A stretch of DNA of 49,880 nucleotides, taken from a virus. This document shows, piece by piece, positions 33,817 to 42,629 of this stretch. The stretch is from IMG/VR virus record IMGVR_UViG_3300044974_000378, positions 1 to 49,880 of that record, one strand, 5' to 3'. Both the position numbers and the translations under genes were made by a program. Position 1 is the first letter of the stretch; each line of letters starts with the position of its first letter. Under the pieces are notes generated by a model. That model ran no database searches. It saw only the letters and a list, made by a program, of their open reading frames with translations, and was not told the origin of the DNA.

Positions 33817-36396
33817 TTACTTTAAGTACCTCTGTTCTGCAATCTGTACCTTTAAACCGTTTATATCACTAGACTTTAATCCAGTATCAACTTTTCCTGC
33901 AGGACTAATAACATAAGCTTTATAAATAGGATCGACGTTATTGCCTACATATTCTTTAACTAATCTAATATTTACACCTGTTTCTCCTGTTGGAATAGTT
34001 TCTAGTACTGCAGTTCTATTAGTATTATTTACTTCAGCTGCTTCAGCACTTTGTCTTGTTACGCTACTACTAGTCATTAAATTATAAAGACCTACTGCAG
34101 TTGTTTGAAATGTTTGATTTGCCAATGGATCAGAATCTTTTAATTGATAGTTCATTTGAGCCGTTCTACGTAAAATTTTCTCAAATAATGCTTCTTGTCC
34201 AGGTTTAGCCATTACTTCAACAGTATTAGAGCGTGTGTCCCCATCTTCATCTTTATAAGTATAAGGTATCTCCATAAATACTACATTACCACGCATACCA
34301 ATTTTAGGAGTTTTACCTTCTGCTAATTTAGTACCTCCTGCCATTCTTCCTTCTTCATTAAATCCTGGAACATTTGCCCAACCTCTTCCTGTTAAAGGAG
34401 CAAATCTAGTTAGTTCACTAGCATTTAATAATTCTTGTCCTAGTGCAGCATCTACAACTTTATCTCCTACAATACGGGAACCCATTTCATTTCCTGAGAA
34501 ATTTTCTTTATATGCTTTATCTTTAGCTAAGTTAATTGTACCACCTAATTCTTTAGAACCTGCTCTCGAAAAATCAAACCCGTTTTCTACAGCTTCTGTT
34601 AGACTTTTAAAGCCATAAGCTTTTGCAATATTATTAGCTGACAGCCTGTATTCTGCAGGTATGTAAACTTCTTTAGCTGAAGCAGAAGGAGTATATTCTA
34701 CTACTCCACTTTCAATTAATTTTTCTACTGTTGTTCCCCAACTTTTTGCTAACTTTTCTACAGTACCTACATCAGTTAAAGTTTTTTCTTTTCCTAATGT
34801 TTGTATTTCTTCTTTAAATCCTTTTAATGAAGTAACACTGCCAGCAATTTGTTTAATTTGATCGTCAGCATCTCTAAAACGATTATAGTTTTCTTGCATT
34901 CCTTCGAGGGTTGTGCCTACCATTTGAGCAGTTTTAGTATTGCTTAACTCATTAAATACAGATGCAGAAGTACTTTGTTTAATGCCAGTAGCTAATCCTG
35001 CATTATATAATTTTCTGTGGAAATCAGTAGCATCTTTAGATTGTTGGAAGATAGCAAAAATTTGTTGCTGACGTGCAACAGCCATTGCTGGGTTAGCTTC
35101 CATATTTTTACGCAATTCAGAACCTTTAGCTCCCATTGAAAGAGCTCTCATATTTCCTCCAGCGATATTATTAATTTTTGTAATATTTGGTACTAAGCTT
35201 TTAGTTGCTAAATATCTATTTTGTTCTAAGTCTACACTTACTAATTCTTTAGTAGTAGGAGTAGTTCTACCTACTGTACCTTCTAATGTAAAATCTTTTC
35301 CTGAACCTGATCCACTAGTTGGTATTGCTTGGAAAGAATAATCAGTGCTTATATTATTTACTTTAAAAATTTGACCTAACTCAGCAGCATCATATTGATT
35401 AGCCATGTAATCTCTTGTATATAAAGCTTGAATAATATCTGGATTAGGGTTATTCTTTTGGTCTAATAAAAGCTGTTTAGTTTCTAATAGTTTTTGGTAT
35501 TCTTCTGTATCAGTTTTTTTATCTGCTTCAGCTTTTTTAATTAATCTTTCATTAGCTGATAAATTTTTATCAATTAAATTATTTGCTAAGTTGTAGAAAG
35601 AAGCGCCTTCATCTTTAGCATATAAATAATCTTTAAAGTTATAAGCAGCATTTTCTTGAAGCCATGGCTTAAATCTATCAAGACTCATCATATAAGCTTC
35701 TACTGCTTGATCTATTTCTTCAGGTTTTAATTGCTCAAAAGAACTTTTAACAAATTGAGCTTTTTGAGAAGTAGGTTCAATGCCTAAAGTTCTTAAAGCT
35801 CCGTCCCATTCTTTAGCTTTCATTGCACTAGCGACTTTATATTTAGTATCGTCAAAGTCTTTTTGCATATCTGTGATTCTTCCTACTTTACCAGTAATAG
35901 GATTATAAGTTCCTGTAGGATTTTCTGCATCTCTTTTATAAGCAGTACCTCCTACATTTTCAAATTTTCGAAGCTCGTCGGTTCTCCATTGCAAATATTG
36001 TTGCTTAGTAATATCTCCTTTTGCTACACGAGCAACTTCTTCTTTATCCCGTTCTGTAAAAGTTTTATAATTTGTTTCTAGTGCAATACGTTCTGGATCT
36101 TCTAACCATAATCTATTAAGCTGTTTAAGTTTACTAGCAGCTTGTGTATAGTTTTTACTTTCCATTAAGTTAGTTACTAACTCATCTCGTTTAGTTCTAT
36201 ATAATTGTTCTAAAGCTTTTGCCTTTTCCTTTTCATAAGGAAATTCTAATGACGTTGCTTTAACATCAGCTTCTTCAATAGCAGCTTTTGTTAAGTCATA
36301 TTTTTCCTGCATTTTCATTAATGGCTCTGCAAATGCCATTAAATTCAAAGGCTTATATTGAAATTGAGTAGGAGTACTATACGGAGTAATTGCCAT
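33817..36396 (-). CDS. Large virion/cargo protein (859 aa)
   Basis: An 859-residue protein starting MAITPYSTPTQFQYKPLN. The first 180 residues are rich in helices with Lys/Glu/Gln, giving coiled coils; the rest is mixed helix and loop with many Thr, Asn and Gly residues. No enzyme motif is visible. It is encoded two bases after the 1231-residue gene and 36 bases before the giant polymerase-region gene, in the zone where crAss-like phages keep cargo and ejection proteins. I assign it as a virion cargo-type protein from position and composition, not from a diagnostic motif. Confidence 0.5.
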   Translation of the reverse strand: MAITPYSTPTQFQYKPLNLMAFAEPLMKMQEKYDLTKAAIEEADVKATSLEFPYEKEKAKALEQLYRTKRDELVTNLMESKNYTQAASKLKQLNRLWLEDPERIALETNYKTFTERDKEEVARVAKGDITKQQYLQWRTDELRKFENVGGTAYKRDAENPTGTYNPITGKVGRITDMQKDFDDTKYKVASAMKAKEWDGALRTLGIEPTSQKAQFVKSSFEQLKPEEIDQAVEAYMMSLDRFKPWLQENAAYNFKDYLYAKDEGASFYNLANNLIDKNLSANERLIKKAEADKKTDTEEYQKLLETKQLLLDQKNNPNPDIIQALYTRDYMANQYDAAELGQIFKVNNISTDYSFQAIPTSGSGSGKDFTLEGTVGRTTPTTKELVSVDLEQNRYLATKSLVPNITKINNIAGGNMRALSMGAKGSELRKNMEANPAMAVARQQQIFAIFQQSKDATDFHRKLYNAGLATGIKQSTSASVFNELSNTKTAQMVGTTLEGMQENYNRFRDADDQIKQIAGSVTSLKGFKEEIQTLGKEKTLTDVGTVEKLAKSWGTTVEKLIESGVVEYTPSASAKEVYIPAEYRLSANNIAKAYGFKSLTEAVENGFDFSRAGSKELGGTINLAKDKAYKENFSGNEMGSRIVGDKVVDAALGQELLNASELTRFAPLTGRGWANVPGFNEEGRMAGGTKLAEGKTPKIGMRGNVVFMEIPYTYKDEDGDTRSNTVEVMAKPGQEALFEKILRRTAQMNYQLKDSDPLANQTFQTTAVGLYNLMTSSSVTRQSAEAAEVNNTNRTAVLETIPTGETGVNIRLVKEYVGNNVDPIYKAYVISPAGKVDTGLKSSDINGLKVQIAEQRYLK

Positions 36397-36398
36397 GA

Positions 36399-39300
36399 TT
36401 ATGAATTTTTACCTTTATTTGCTCTACGTGCTGCAGCTGCTGCATTTAGTTTATCTGCAATACTTATATATCTAAAATTACCTGCATAGTCAGGAGCTAT
36501 TGTTTGCAAATATTTTTCTTGTAAATCTGTGCTAGATAATCCTTGAGCAATTTCACTAGCTTGTGTTAAACCTGCAGCTAACATATTTTGTCTAGCAGAT
36601 AAAGCTTGATCATTATACTGTTGAATAGCTAAATCTTGTGTCATATTATTAGACTCTACTTGAGCATTAAATTTATCTGCTTCCATTTTTTGAGCCTTGT
36701 CAAAGTTTTCTTTTTGTGCATAAATATCACGAATAGCTTGTTGACGCATATTAGCCATGTTGCCTAATGTAGCTAAGTAACTTCCTGCACCAGGTGCTGC
36801 ATTTTTAGCAGCTTGCATTGCAGTACCATAAGCACTGCGGACTGCTGCTAATTGCGGATCTACGTTCATTTCATAAGGAGAAATTTTAGCACGAGACTGA
36901 TAGTCGCTAACATCTAATTGATTTACTTTACCAAAAAGACCACGACCAATATTATAAAGTGCAGGTAATGCAGAAACTCCCGCTAAAATAGGATTTTGTT
37001 CTATAGATTCTAAACCTGTTTTTTTATCCATTTTAGTGAGCATTTTTCGTAATTCAGATGCCCACTCATCATCACTCATTCCTTCAGGTTTTACTAGACC
37101 ATTACTTGCAGCAGCATTCATAATAGCTTCGTCTTCTTGTGCAAGTTTTTCTACTTCTAATAAATCAGTATCATCTCCTTCTTCAGCAACAACTTCAGTA
37201 GTAGATACATCAATAGGGTTACTTAAACTAGCATAATGTTCTTCTAAAGCTGCTTTTGCCATTTCAATATCTTGACTGTCAAACTTTCCATCTCCATCTG
37301 CATCAGCTCCTTCTGGCATAAAACTTTGAAGGATTATAGGATTATTTAATGCTTCCTCAATTGTAAGACTAACGGGAACTCCTTGAATATTAAATGTAGC
37401 TTTTGGTCCAGTAATAGGATCTAAAGAACTTCCTTCTGCAAACTGATTAGTAAACATACCAGTAGTAGGTGCTCCTAAATAGCCTCCCTGTGCCATGAAA
37501 TTTCCTGCGACATTCATCGCTTTAGTAATAAATGGGTTTTGAGGAGCGTTCATTAATTTAGCAGCAGCTTTACTTCCTTCAAGAGCTCCTTCTGGGATTA
37601 CTTTTTTATCTGGAGAACCACCAAAGAATGTACCGTACATTGAACCTAATTGTCCTACACCTTGTGCTACTTTATCTGTTTTTTCTCCTGTACCTGGCAA
37701 AGCAGCAACTCCGCTAGCTAATCCTTCTACTCCCTCGCTAATTGCAGATTTAGTAGTAGCACCTCCTGAGATAGCAGCACTTGTAATAGCTCCTGCTGTA
37801 TTGCCAAAACCACGTACTGCATCTAAACGATCTGCTTGGCGGTCGTCTACTTCTCCTAATTGAGATAGTTTTTCGTATCCTTTGTCGGTAAGGCTATCAG
37901 TAAGACCAAATGTTAAAGTATCTAACATTCCTTCTCCGATGCCGTAAGCACCTGCACCAATACCACGAAGAGCCATCATGCCTCCACCTGCACCGTACAT
38001 ATGACCGCCCATGTTATACATCTTACCTCCCATGCTCATTATACCTTGTTGTTGCATTTGTTGCATCATTGCTGGGTCTATTTCTTGTGGCATTCCTGCT
38101 GGAGGAGCCATTTGTTGTTGCTGCTGCATTGCCATCTCGTCTGCCATTGCTTGTTGGTCCGCCATAGCTGCTTGATCTACTATTTGTAAATCAGGATACT
38201 TAGATTGCATTTCTGCAACAGCTGCTTGTTTTTCAGACTCTTTTTGCTGCTCTTGCGCTTGCATTAAGTTTTCTAAATCACGTTGAATAGCAACTTGTTC
38301 AATAGTATCATTTTCACGACGAGAATTTGGACGATTTAATTTCTTAGAAATATCAGCAAATGTTTTTCCTATATCTCCTTTAGGCAAATCGTATAGAGTA
38401 GCAGTTTCTTTAGATACTTTAATCTCATCTGAAAAAATATAATCTGCTGCATTAAGTTTAGTTTCACCTTGTTCTACAAGATTTAATTTACCATCTTGTG
38501 CAAATCCTTGTGGAATGCCTCCTAGCGGATTTATTTCATGGGAACCTCCTTCATTAAATTCAGTAAGTTGTCCGCCATCAGCAAACGCTCGACCTCCCAT
38601 GGAGTACATATGGCCTCCCATAGCATGTTTAACATTATGTGCTTTACCACCAATACTAACCTTTTGGTTACCTGGTGTTCTTTCAAATTCTCCTGTAGCA
38701 TGTCCATATGCTAACCATGCTTTGTATGCGGCTGGTGATTTAAAGTTCATAGCGCCTCCTTGTTTAAAATTATTTTCTCCCAATCCTTCTGGATCGTTAG
38801 GGTCATATATAATAGGTTCTACATTAGAACCTGATTTTGTTGATGGTACATAAATATCTTCTGCGTTTTTATTCCAACGTTTATCTATTGGGCTAGCATT
38901 TACTTTAGGACCAAAATCTCCATAAGGATCTCCTCCTTGTATTTGTAAATTTTCTTCGCCGCCTTTATCTGCTCTTCCTAAGAATGAAGTAAGAGGCGAC
39001 ATATTAATGTCTGGCATATTAATATGAGGAGTCTCTATTTGTTGTAAGGGAAATCTAATTCCTACTTCACCCGAAACATGAGGGCGAAACATAGTTCCTA
39101 ATGTTTTATCCATAGGTCCCGCACCTGTAGTATTAGTACTATTATTGCTGTTTTGATTAGGATCATAGTTAGGGTCTTGTCCTATAGTATTAGAAATATT
39201 AGCAGCATTTTTAGATGCAGCGCCAAACCCACCTGTTAAAGCAGCTTTACCATAAAAAGACATAGGAAAATCCTTAAATGCTTTAGGTCTATATTCTCCT

Positions 39301-40094
39301 TCAGCACGAATTCCCCAACCAAGTTTTGCTCCTTTTGTTGAATTTAAAGTAAAACCTGTATAAGGTTCGATAATGCCTGATGGTCTACCTGCTTTTACTA
39401 AACCATTTCGATAAGGATTTCCAAAAGGAAATACACTTCCTACTTCTCCATGCAATCCTAAACCTGTTGACGGAGCATACTCTCCACCAAATTCAATACG
39501 TGGCATAGCGCTTTCAAAAATAGCGCCGCCTCCAACTTCTTGTCCTCCTTTAACAACTTTACCTTGCCAACCTATTTTACCTCCTGCTATAATATTTTGA
39601 GCATTAGGAGCTCCTCCGAGTAAAGCATCTTTGTTATTAGTAATATTTGTGATACTATTCTGATAAGCCTGTTCTTCAGGACTTAATGTAGTATTAAATG
39701 GTATACTTGGATTATACTGTTGCCCTGCATAGGCACTAGCATAAAATCCTGGAGCCTTTTTGCCTAAACCAGAATCTGTCTCAATACCTGCAATATAACC
39801 AGGCTTAAAGTTTCCTACTAATGCATTAGTATAAAAGGGACTAGCATAAACATTAGCTGTTGGATTTTTCTTATAAAATTTTTCCATAAGATCCTCAATA
39901 GGACCCCCTTTAGCGTAAGTTTGAATATTAGAAGCTTTAAAACTACTCATCTTACCACCATGACTCATTTGATTTTTAATCTTTTTTTCTTGTGCTAACA
40001 TTTCTTTTGTAGGTTTCTTTCCAGAACCTGCATTAGCACGAATATTATTCCATAAAGAATTCTCTACACCTAATTTATTTAATTTTTTGCTCAT
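36399..40094 (-). CDS. Large virion/cargo protein with EF-hand-like loop (1231 aa)
   Basis: A 1231-residue protein. The start has NSLWNNIRANAGSGKKPTKE, a pattern common in Bacteroidota phage structural proteins. Many Met/Gly-rich short repeats follow (MGGHMYSMGGRAF, MYNMGGHMYGAGGG). Near residue 535, NPLGGIPQGFAQDGKLNLVE followed by GETK and FSDEI is another widespread crAss-type structural signature. A Gln/Met-rich segment lies near 650-690, and DADGDGKFDSQDIE near 935 looks like one EF-hand calcium loop. No enzyme motif. The endonuclease gene just upstream ends in the overlap TGA/ATG of this start, so translation may be coupled to it. This is a virion cargo-type protein by pattern and position. 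Confidence 0.6.
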   Translation of the reverse strand: MSKKLNKLGVENSLWNNIRANAGSGKKPTKEMLAQEKKIKNQMSHGGKMSSFKASNIQTYAKGGPIEDLMEKFYKKNPTANVYASPFYTNALVGNFKPGYIAGIETDSGLGKKAPGFYASAYAGQQYNPSIPFNTTLSPEEQAYQNSITNITNNKDALLGGAPNAQNIIAGGKIGWQGKVVKGGQEVGGGAIFESAMPRIEFGGEYAPSTGLGLHGEVGSVFPFGNPYRNGLVKAGRPSGIIEPYTGFTLNSTKGAKLGWGIRAEGEYRPKAFKDFPMSFYGKAALTGGFGAASKNAANISNTIGQDPNYDPNQNSNNSTNTTGAGPMDKTLGTMFRPHVSGEVGIRFPLQQIETPHINMPDINMSPLTSFLGRADKGGEENLQIQGGDPYGDFGPKVNASPIDKRWNKNAEDIYVPSTKSGSNVEPIIYDPNDPEGLGENNFKQGGAMNFKSPAAYKAWLAYGHATGEFERTPGNQKVSIGGKAHNVKHAMGGHMYSMGGRAFADGGQLTEFNEGGSHEINPLGGIPQGFAQDGKLNLVEQGETKLNAADYIFSDEIKVSKETATLYDLPKGDIGKTFADISKKLNRPNSRRENDTIEQVAIQRDLENLMQAQEQQKESEKQAAVAEMQSKYPDLQIVDQAAMADQQAMADEMAMQQQQQMAPPAGMPQEIDPAMMQQMQQQGIMSMGGKMYNMGGHMYGAGGGMMALRGIGAGAYGIGEGMLDTLTFGLTDSLTDKGYEKLSQLGEVDDRQADRLDAVRGFGNTAGAITSAAISGGATTKSAISEGVEGLASGVAALPGTGEKTDKVAQGVGQLGSMYGTFFGGSPDKKVIPEGALEGSKAAAKLMNAPQNPFITKAMNVAGNFMAQGGYLGAPTTGMFTNQFAEGSSLDPITGPKATFNIQGVPVSLTIEEALNNPIILQSFMPEGADADGDGKFDSQDIEMAKAALEEHYASLSNPIDVSTTEVVAEEGDDTDLLEVEKLAQEDEAIMNAAASNGLVKPEGMSDDEWASELRKMLTKMDKKTGLESIEQNPILAGVSALPALYNIGRGLFGKVNQLDVSDYQSRAKISPYEMNVDPQLAAVRSAYGTAMQAAKNAAPGAGSYLATLGNMANMRQQAIRDIYAQKENFDKAQKMEADKFNAQVESNNMTQDLAIQQYNDQALSARQNMLAAGLTQASEIAQGLSSTDLQEKYLQTIAPDYAGNFRYISIADKLNAAAAARRANKGKNS

Positions 40095-40714
40095 ATTACA
40101 ATGTGTTTCCAGGTTTTACCCCTATGAATATCTTTGATAGAATAATAACTTAAATTTAAATTATCTGCAACTTGTTTAGGTAATAATCCTTTTTTTAATT
40201 CTTTTTTAATTTTAATCACATCAGCGTCAGTTAATTTTGCATTTTTATGATTAGCCCCTAATTTCCAATTTTTAGATAAATTTTCTAAATGTTCTTTTCT
40301 GTAATCAACATCTTGCCATTTTTCTTTTTGGCTAACAGATTTATTTAATTTTACTTCTTTAGATCTTTTTATTCCTAGATTACTTCCTGCTATTAAAGCA
40401 ATGTTATAATGAGGTTTTAAAGTATCCAAAAAATATTGCTCTCTTTCTAATAAATTATCTATAGCACACTCTTCTACAATCTCAAATTTAAAGTTTTCTT
40501 CTTTATGTTTTCTAACAGCTCTTATTAATTTAGTACAAGTTTGTTTGTTAGCTCTTATATTAGAAATATGTGTATAGTATCTTTTAATTAAATTAGCACT
40601 ACTTCCAATATAAAATTTATTGTCTAACAAATTTGTTATTTTGTAGACAACACCACTTTTTTGTTTTTCTAAAAAGTATTTAGTTCTATGTTCTGGACTA
40701 ATAATTAATTGCAT
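40091..40714 (-). CDS. GIY-YIG homing endonuclease
   Basis: A 207-residue protein. Its N-terminal half shows GVVYKITNLLDNKFYIGSS (the GIY-YIG strand pair), then KRYYTHI for the conserved Arg/Tyr helix, LEREQYFLDTLKPHYNIA with the catalytic Glu, and NIA as the end of the domain. The C-terminal part has NAKLTDADVIKIKKELKKG and VADNLNLSYYSIKDI, an HTH-like DNA-recognition region typical of these enzymes. The ATG at 40714 is chosen over the GTG at 40720. The gene is more A/T-rich than its neighbours. It is a selfish element in the late operon; it cuts DNA to copy itself into related genomes. The last codon overlaps the start of the downstream virion gene (ATGA). Confidence 0.85.
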   Translation of the reverse strand: MQLIISPEHRTKYFLEKQKSGVVYKITNLLDNKFYIGSSANLIKRYYTHISNIRANKQTCTKLIRAVRKHKEENFKFEIVEECAIDNLLEREQYFLDTLKPHYNIALIAGSNLGIKRSKEVKLNKSVSQKEKWQDVDYRKEHLENLSKNWKLGANHKNAKLTDADVIKIKKELKKGLLPKQVADNLNLSYYSIKDIHRGKTWKHIVI

Positions 40715-40745
40715 CTGCACGTTTAATAAGATCTTTTTTAGCCAT
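40698..40745 (-). other. Orphan 15-codon start, possible cut-off 5' end of the cargo gene
   Basis: The frame reads MAKKDLIKRADAINY and then a stop, with an A/T-rich leader just upstream. It overlaps the start of the endonuclease gene. MAKK...KRAD is a start that I recall for proteins whose next part is like LWDNIRANxGSGKKPT. The downstream 1231-residue protein has NSLWNNIRANAGSGKKPTKE right after its own start. So this may be the old 5' end of that gene, separated by the homing endonuclease insertion. Alternatively it is a leader peptide or chance. Confidence 0.35.
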
Positions 40746-40766
40746 GGTACGTTTTAAAAAATAAAG

Positions 40767-42629
40767 TTAGTAATTATCTAACGGAGTTTTAAGAATATTG
40801 CCATCTAAATCGTAATATACTTTATCATTGGTAGTTCTTTGAATAATTCTATCAGCAGCTTTTTCTGTTTGATTTAGTTTCATTAATGCTTGTTGATAAG
40901 GAGTCATACGTCTAGCTATTTCTTCTTGAGAATATAAATAAGGCTCCATATAAGATGGTAATCCTGCTGGACTTCTATAGTCTTCTCCGTGAAATTTTAA
41001 TTTTCTTGTTGGAGCTACCGAACTTAGCATTGTTGTATTATTTACTTGATGCAGATTTAATAACTCTTGTTGTTCTGGAGAGATTCCTAAATGCAATAAA
41101 TTAGGACGTTGTGTAGTAAATTGTGGAATAGTTTTGTTTACTGTAGGTAGTAAATTTTTTCTTGCATTATAGCCTCCTGCTAATTCTAATCCTGTCATTA
41201 AAGATTCTGCAGTAGCTTCTTTCCAGTCTTTATTTCCAGCAGCAACATCTTGCCAATCTTCTATTCTTGCAGGTACCTGAGAGGCGCCGTGAAGACCGAA
41301 ACCAATATTTGCGGCTTTGCCTAAAGCAGTGCTTCCAAGTGCGCCTAATGCTTCTGCTGCCATAGGAGCAACCATAGGTGCTGCAAATACCCAATCTGCA
41401 GAGCCTGCGGACTGAGGAAGTGTTTTCCATCTATCTTGAGCTTCTACTCTAATATCTTCCCTTAGTTTATTAGCAGCTATTTGATCTGCTGCAGCCTGTT
41501 GCTGCTCTACAATAACAGGAGAATTAATTTGTCTTGCTGTCTGCTGTGCTTTAATAGTAGCAGGTACAACGTTAGGTGCTCCTTGTACAGGCGCATTATA
41601 TACAATTGCGTATTTATTTAATAATGCAGCACGTTCTCCCGTTGGGTCGTCAATAGGCACATAATTACCACTTGTTGATGAATTCTTAATACTCCATCCT
41701 TCTGGTGTTCTTTGGTAATAAGAACCTGGTCGTTTAGAATATATATAAATTGGGCCTCCATCATCGTAATGTTCTCTAGCATCAGAACCGTATTCGCTAG
41801 GCACAAATGCTAATCTACCTCCTTGAGCATATTCTCTAGTTTGTTCTAAAGTTTTAAGATATTGTCTTTGAGCCAACATATCTTTAAAAGAGCTAGCGCC
41901 GACAAACTGCGGGGCTCTATTTTGCTCTTGTGCATTTTGCAATTCTCCAGGAATAAAATTACCTTCTTCATCGTAGTAACCTTCCATAAAGTTTCTATCG
42001 TACCCTGTAGCCTTTTGCACTGCTTTAGCAGCTAGAGGAGTATATCTACCTACTGTTGGAAAGTTGTAAGACTTCATGTACCCAGGCATCTGATAAGTAG
42101 GAAATGCTGGAAACTCTGGTACTACTAAAGAACCTAAAGGTTTTCTATCAATTAACGCTGAGTCTAATGTTTTGATTGTCTCCATTGGTTCTTCTTTTGG
42201 AGTTACAATCTCTTTATATAATTCTTCTGGTACTTTAAAATATGCTCCCGTTTTAGTATCAAGAGCCCATCCTTTTCCCAGTCTTATTTTAATATCTTTT
42301 GTAGTAGGAGCTTCTTTAAAGCTTTTACTTACAGAAGCACTCGGATCTAAAAACGCTGAAAAGTCTGTAGCACTATCTATTGCCTCTTTATTTAAATCGT
42401 AAAACAATAAATCATTTGGATTTGCTGAAGCAAAGATGCTATCACCATGAAGTGCTTTTAAAGCTGCGATTCTTTCTTCAGAAAGTTGCGGTCGATTCCA
42501 TGATGGAGGCGTACCTGGCTCATCTTCTATTGGCCCACCTAATGCAAATGGTAGAGCGGTAGTGTCCCTAAAGATTGGCGTACCTGGTGATTTGTAGTAC
42601 GTAGGCAATATTTTAGGAGTTTTTTTCAT
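40767..42629 (-). CDS. Virion/cargo protein (620 aa)
   Basis: A 620-residue Pro-rich protein with many Gly, Tyr and Pro segments (LPFALGGPIEDEPGTPPSW, YDDGGPIYIYSKRPGSYY). Around residues 420-450 there is an Ala-rich, weakly hydrophobic region (VFAAPMVAPMAAEALGALG) that might associate with membranes. No catalytic motif is visible. The start codon shares one base with the stop of the tail protein gene upstream (TAATG), so expression is coupled. Its low-complexity character and position after the tail protein gene are like the ejected cargo proteins of crAss-like phages. Confidence 0.5.
   Translation of the reverse strand: MKKTPKILPTYYKSPGTPIFRDTTALPFALGGPIEDEPGTPPSWNRPQLSEERIAALKALHGDSIFASANPNDLLFYDLNKEAIDSATDFSAFLDPSASVSKSFKEAPTTKDIKIRLGKGWALDTKTGAYFKVPEELYKEIVTPKEEPMETIKTLDSALIDRKPLGSLVVPEFPAFPTYQMPGYMKSYNFPTVGRYTPLAAKAVQKATGYDRNFMEGYYDEEGNFIPGELQNAQEQNRAPQFVGASSFKDMLAQRQYLKTLEQTREYAQGGRLAFVPSEYGSDAREHYDDGGPIYIYSKRPGSYYQRTPEGWSIKNSSTSGNYVPIDDPTGERAALLNKYAIVYNAPVQGAPNVVPATIKAQQTARQINSPVIVEQQQAAADQIAANKLREDIRVEAQDRWKTLPQSAGSADWVFAAPMVAPMAAEALGALGSTALGKAANIGFGLHGASQVPARIEDWQDVAAGNKDWKEATAESLMTGLELAGGYNARKNLLPTVNKTIPQFTTQRPNLLHLGISPEQQELLNLHQVNNTTMLSSVAPTRKLKFHGEDYRSPAGLPSYMEPYLYSQEEIARRMTPYQQALMKLNQTEKAADRIIQRTTNDKVYYDLDGNILKTPLDNY

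Noticed and set aside
40091-40745. Group I intron carrying the homing endonuclease
   Set aside because: The endonuclease frame fills almost the whole interval, leaving no room for the catalytic RNA core, and the flanking frames do not join in phase. A free-standing insertion fits better.
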